Below are positions 59,910-64,000 of a DNA stretch of 64,000 bases, piece after piece. Source of the DNA: Sipunculus nudus. Taxonomy: Eukaryota > Annelida > Sipuncula > Golfingiida > Sipunculidae. The translations under genes and the position numbers were made by a program. Under the pieces are notes generated by a model, which worked only from the letters and a program-made list of their open reading frames with translations, did no database searches and was not told where the DNA came from. How positions within the stretch are numbered: the first letter of the stretch is position 1; every line of letters starts with the position of its first letter. The stretch lies in the NCBI GenBank assembly GCA_026874595.1, contig CM049309.1, positions 8,025,076 to 8,089,075 of the forward strand, written 5' to 3'.

Positions 59910-60600
59910 AAAAGTTATTCCAAATAATTAAGATATTTCTCCTTTTAAATCTTAGCCTTTTTTGAACCCAGATATGTAATCCTATAATCTTGATGAATGA
60001 CAATAGTCATTTACATCAATGAATACCAAATGGAATTTGATATTTATTTTGTGTAATGTAATATTATGACACAGTTTGATGCCAAAAGTAGACAAGGGAC
60101 TGAAGGCCTAATATGAAATGTATTTCATGACAAAGAAATATCATATATATTTTATATTTTACATCCTTCTGGGTTCTGCAAGTAGCCAAATGACATGGCA
60201 TCTAAAATGAGTTGAAAATTCAAATATGATTTTTTTTTATTTAAAATATATATATGACACTTAACAACAAGTCATCAGCTTTTAGTTGTTTTTCATAGTC
60301 CATGTGAACAATGGACTTGACCATCACAAAAAAATTGCAATGTTGGGAAAAATAGATGTTTTCATTGATGCTTTTATATTTCCATTGTAAGCTATGTTTT
60401 TGGTTTAATTCTAGTTATTGCATTAGACCCATGACTAATTTCCTTCATACAACTTATTGTTTCAATGAATCTGCCCATTTTTATTTTAGTGCCAAACTTC
60501 GAAGGGCATCACACAGCAAAATGGGTCAAAGAACAGACCAACTGCAGTTTTCATTGATTTGAAAGCAATCCTGTTCCGAGTGGCTAGATAAAACCAGCAA
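59910..60600. other. Upstream of exon A: nothing recognised
   Basis: No earlier receptor exon, signal peptide or promoter could be supported. Confidence 0.4.
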
Positions 60601-61490
60601 GCTCTCCTTTTATTGTTATAGCTCCTTTATCTTATACACCCAATCATAGCTCTTTTTTACTTTAAGTTCATCCTTTTCAGAGTAACAAGACAAGGTCTCA
60701 TGTCTCCTTGAACTGAGGTAAACCCATGAATGGGTGACCTGATACAACCAATCACAGCTCTTCTTTACCTAATTTAACCAATCATAGCTCTTCTTTACTT
60801 AAAGTAAATACTTTTCAGAGTCAAATCAAAACAAATCATGTCTGCTTGAACCATTTAATGGGTGACCTGATGCAACCAATCACCACTCTCTTTTACCTAA
60901 TACAACCATTCACATCTTTTCATTACTTATATACAATTCTTTTCAGAGTCAAGAGATAAAACAAATCAAAGGTCTCCTTGAATTGAGGCATATTCTTTGT
61001 GGGTGACCTCATATAATTAATCACAGCTCTCCTTTACCTATTATAACCAATCATAGCTCGACTTTAAGTAAATCCTTTTCAGAGTCACATGACAAAACAA
61101 ATCACATCTCCTTGAACTGAGGAAAAACTGTTTAATGGGTGACCTGATGCAACCAATCACCACTTTCTTTTACCTAATACAACCAATCATAGCTCTTCTT
61201 TTGTTTACAGCCTATTCTATTAAAAGTCTAGCAATGAAACAAATCAAAGCTTTCCTTGAATTGAGGCATATCTTTTGTGGGTGACCTGAAACAACCAATC
61301 AAAGCTCTCCTTTACCAAATAAACAAATCAAAGATCTTCCTTGCTTAAATCAATCCTTTTCAAAGTCAAAAGGAAAAAACTGAGGAAAATCCTTTCTGGG
61401 TGACCTGATACAACCAATCATAGCTCTCTTTATTTCTAGTCAAGCCTTTCCAGAGTCACCTGTTAAAATAAATCAATGGTCTTCTTTACT
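60600..61490. repeat. CCAAT-rich satellite, period about 117-142 bp
   Basis: The word gtgacctgat (or close) recurs at about 60734, 60862, 61003, 61139, 61281 and 61398. Each unit also holds one or two caaccaatca(c/t)agctct words and a cttttcagagtca word. About six to seven diverged units. Confidence 0.75.
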
Positions 61491-61959
61491 CAGTGTTTAT
61501 CCTTTCAGAGTGCCATATAAAACCAACAGCAAGTCATCTTCAACTGGTGTTCAGACAGAACTAATCACAGCTTCACTGATCTTGTGGGGGGGGGGGGGAA
61601 CCTTCTTCTACAAGACTATATAAAAACATTAACATTTCTGCTGAAGTAGGTAGAATCTTGTTCTGATTGTCAGTAAACAATTAAAAGTCATGCATCCTAG
61701 AGCTAAAAAAGTAGTGCATTTTGGGACATTTAAGGAGATGTCAATTTTCCTATATATTCACCTAAATCCTGATTAATTTCACATTATATTTCCAAGGGGT
61801 GTAAGCTTATACTATAATATCTATAAGATATTAAGTGTACTGTGTCTCAAGCATGGGAGCTCCATGGCAAAACTTAAAGCCATAAGTCAGATACCGGAAT
61901 TAAGGGTATAGCACTGGTCCTAGTAAATGTCAAAGAACACTGTCCAAATATATATCTAT

Positions 61960-64000
61960 ATCTTCCTTCAAGTCATGGCTAACCATGTATCATTTGTATG
62001 TGTCAGGGATTCTCTCTCTGTACCTTCCTCTAAGTCATTGTTCAACCATGTATCATTTGTGTGTGTCAGGGATTCTCTATCTGTACCTTCCTCTAAATCA
62101 TGGCTCAACCATGTATCATTTGTATGTGTCAGGGATTCTCTATCTGTACCTTCCTCTAAGTCATGGTTCAACCATGTATCATTTGTATGTGTCAGGGATT
62201 CTCTGTCTGTACCTTCCTCTAAGTCATGGTTCAACCATGTATCATTTGTGTGTGTCAGGGATTCTCTATCTGTACCTTCCTCTAAGTCATGGTTCAACCA
62301 TGTATCATTTGTATGTGTCAGGGATTCTCTATCTGTACCTTCCTCTAAGTCATGGTTCAACCATGTATCATTTGTATGTGTCAGGGATTCTCTATCTGTA
62401 CCTTCCTCTAAGTCATGGTTCAACCATGTATCATTTGTATGTGTCAGGGATTCTCTATCTGTACCTTCCTCTAAGTCATGGTTCAACCATGTATCATTTG
62501 TATGTGTCAGGGATTCTCTATCTGTACCTTCCTCTAAGTCATGGTTCAACCATGTATCATTTGTATGTGTCAGGGATTCTCTATCTGTACCTTCCTCTAA
62601 GTCATGGTTCAACCATGTATCATTTGTATGTGTCAGGGATTCTCTATCTGAACCTTCCTCTAAGTCATGGTTCAACCATGTATCATTTGTATGTGTCAGG
62701 GATTCTCTATCTGTACCTTCCTCTAAGACATGGTTCAACCATGTATCATTTGTATGTGTCAGGGATTCTCTATCTGTACCTTCCTCTAAGTCATGGTTCA
62801 ACCATGTATCATTTGTATGTGTCAGGGATTCTCTATCTGTACCTTCTTCTAAGTCATGGTTCAACCATGTATCATTTGTATGTGTCAGGGATTCTCTATC
62901 TGTACCTTCTTCTAAGTCATGGTTCAACCATGTATCATTTGTATGTGTCAGGGATTCTCTATCTGTACCTTCCTCTAAGACATGGTTCAACCATGTATCA
63001 TTTGTATGTGTCAGGGATTCTCTATCTGTACCTTCCTCTAAGTCATGGTTCAACCATGTATCATTTGTATGTGTCAGGGATTCTCTATCTGTACCTTCCT
63101 CTAAGTCATGGTTTAACCATGTATCATTTGTGTGTGTCAGGGATTCTCTATCTGTACCTTCCTCTAAGTCATGGTTCAACCATATATCATTTGTATGTGT
63201 CAGGGATTCTCTATCTGTACCTTCCTCTAAGTCATGGTTCAACCATGTATCATTTGTATGTGTCAGGGATTCTCTATCTGTACCTTCCTCTAAATCATGG
63301 CTCAACCATGTATCATTTGTGTGTGTCACGGATTCTCTATCTGTACCTTCCTCTAAGTCATGGTTCAACCATGTATCATTTGTATGTGTCAGGGATTCTC
63401 TATCTGTACCTTCTTCTAAGTCATGGTTCAACCATGTATCATTTGTATGTGTCAGGGATTCTCTATCTGAACCTTCCTCTAAGTCATGGTTCAACCATGT
63501 ATCATTTGTATGTGTCAGGGATTCTCTATCTGTACCTTCCTCTAAGACATGGTTCAACCATGTATCATTTGTATGTGTCAGGGATTCTCTATCTGTACCT
63601 TCCTCTAAGTCATGGTTCAACCATGTATCATTTGTATGTGTCAGGGATTCTCTATCTGTACCTTCTTCTAAGTCATGGTTCAACCATGTATCATTTGTAT
63701 GTGTCAGGGATTCTCTATCTGTACCTTCCTCTAAGACATGGTTCAACCATGTATCATTTGTATGTGTCAGGGATTCTCTATCTGTACCTTCCTCTAAGTC
63801 ATGGTTCAACCATGTATCATTTGTATGTGTCAGGGATTCTCTATCTGTACCTTCCTCTAAGTCATGGTTCAACCATGTATCATTTGTATGTGTCAGGGAT
63901 TCTCTATCTGTACCTTCCTCTAAGTCATGGTTTAACCATGTATCATTTGTGTGTGTCAGGGATTCTCTATCTGTACCTTCCTCTAAGTCATGGTTCAACC
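61960..64000. repeat. 63-bp minisatellite, at least 32 units, running off the window
   Basis: The unit reads (plus strand) tcatggttcaaccatgtatc then atttgtatgtgtcagggatt then ctctatctgtaccttcctctaag. About 32 units are present, differing at a few positions. On the minus strand the unit is open as L-N-H-D-L-E-E-G-T-D-R-E-S-L-T-H-T-N-D-T-W, but two plus-strand frames of the consensus unit also have no stop, so openness alone is not evidence of a gene. No start, splice site or flanking coding sequence supports a protein. Confidence 0.92.

Overview
The window is nuclear DNA from an animal with large, repeat-filled introns and AT-rich sequence. The repeats point to a lophotrochozoan, most likely a marine bivalve mollusc. 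They include non-autonomous rolling-circle-like elements with internal tandem repeats, (ACGG)n tails, dispersed TGACCTTGACCTTTGACC repeats and tRNA-derived SINEs. The taxon call rests on remembered repeat styles and is not proven by any gene here.

The one clear gene is on the minus strand and spans at least 59,899 down to 20,540. It is the extracellular part of a class I (gp130/Domeless-like) cytokine receptor. Only internal exons are present: the signal peptide lies above 64,000 or was not recognised, and the transmembrane and cytoplasmic parts were not found. In transcription order the gene has four parts: (1) exon A (59773-59899), the first half of a cytokine-receptor D1 domain with the C-x9-C-x-W motif; (2) seven separate exons B1-B7 (56203, 51268, 50166, 44646, 42088, 35608, 34299), each a different version of the second half of that same domain; (3) exons D2a (29841-30001) and D2b (25009-25153), which form the D2 fibronectin III domain ending in a WSxWS-like W-S-D-P-S; (4) the start of a third FN3 domain (20540-20631). 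Every A-B-D2a junction is in phase for each of the seven B exons. No B-B junction is in phase, because all B exons have lengths of 3n+2. This is the signature of a mutually exclusive exon cluster that swaps half of a ligand-binding domain. A 51-nt putative cassette (42863-42913) would fit in frame between A and B5. This array is the main discovery candidate of the window.

From 1 to about 20,500 I see only repeats. There is a segmental duplication present about three times (starting at 1, 5,885 and 10,212, with a diverged fourth copy near 23,640-24,815). A 457-bp tandem repeat lies at 3.7-5.1 kb. A 1,304-bp hAT element (8219-9522) has perfect terminal repeats, an 8-bp target duplication and a broken BED zinc-finger start of a transposase; the matching empty site survives at 2346-2353. 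Four families of Helitron/Helentron-like non-autonomous elements (called H1-H4 here) fill the rest and also invade the receptor introns, in two places coming within about 15-30 bp of a splice site. Several of these repeats carry perfect nuclear-receptor binding motifs (IR3 and DR1).

The right end (about 60,600-64,000) holds a CCAAT-rich satellite of about 117-142 bp period and a 63-bp minisatellite of at least 32 units that runs off the window. The minisatellite is open on the minus strand, but probably only because its unit length is divisible by three.
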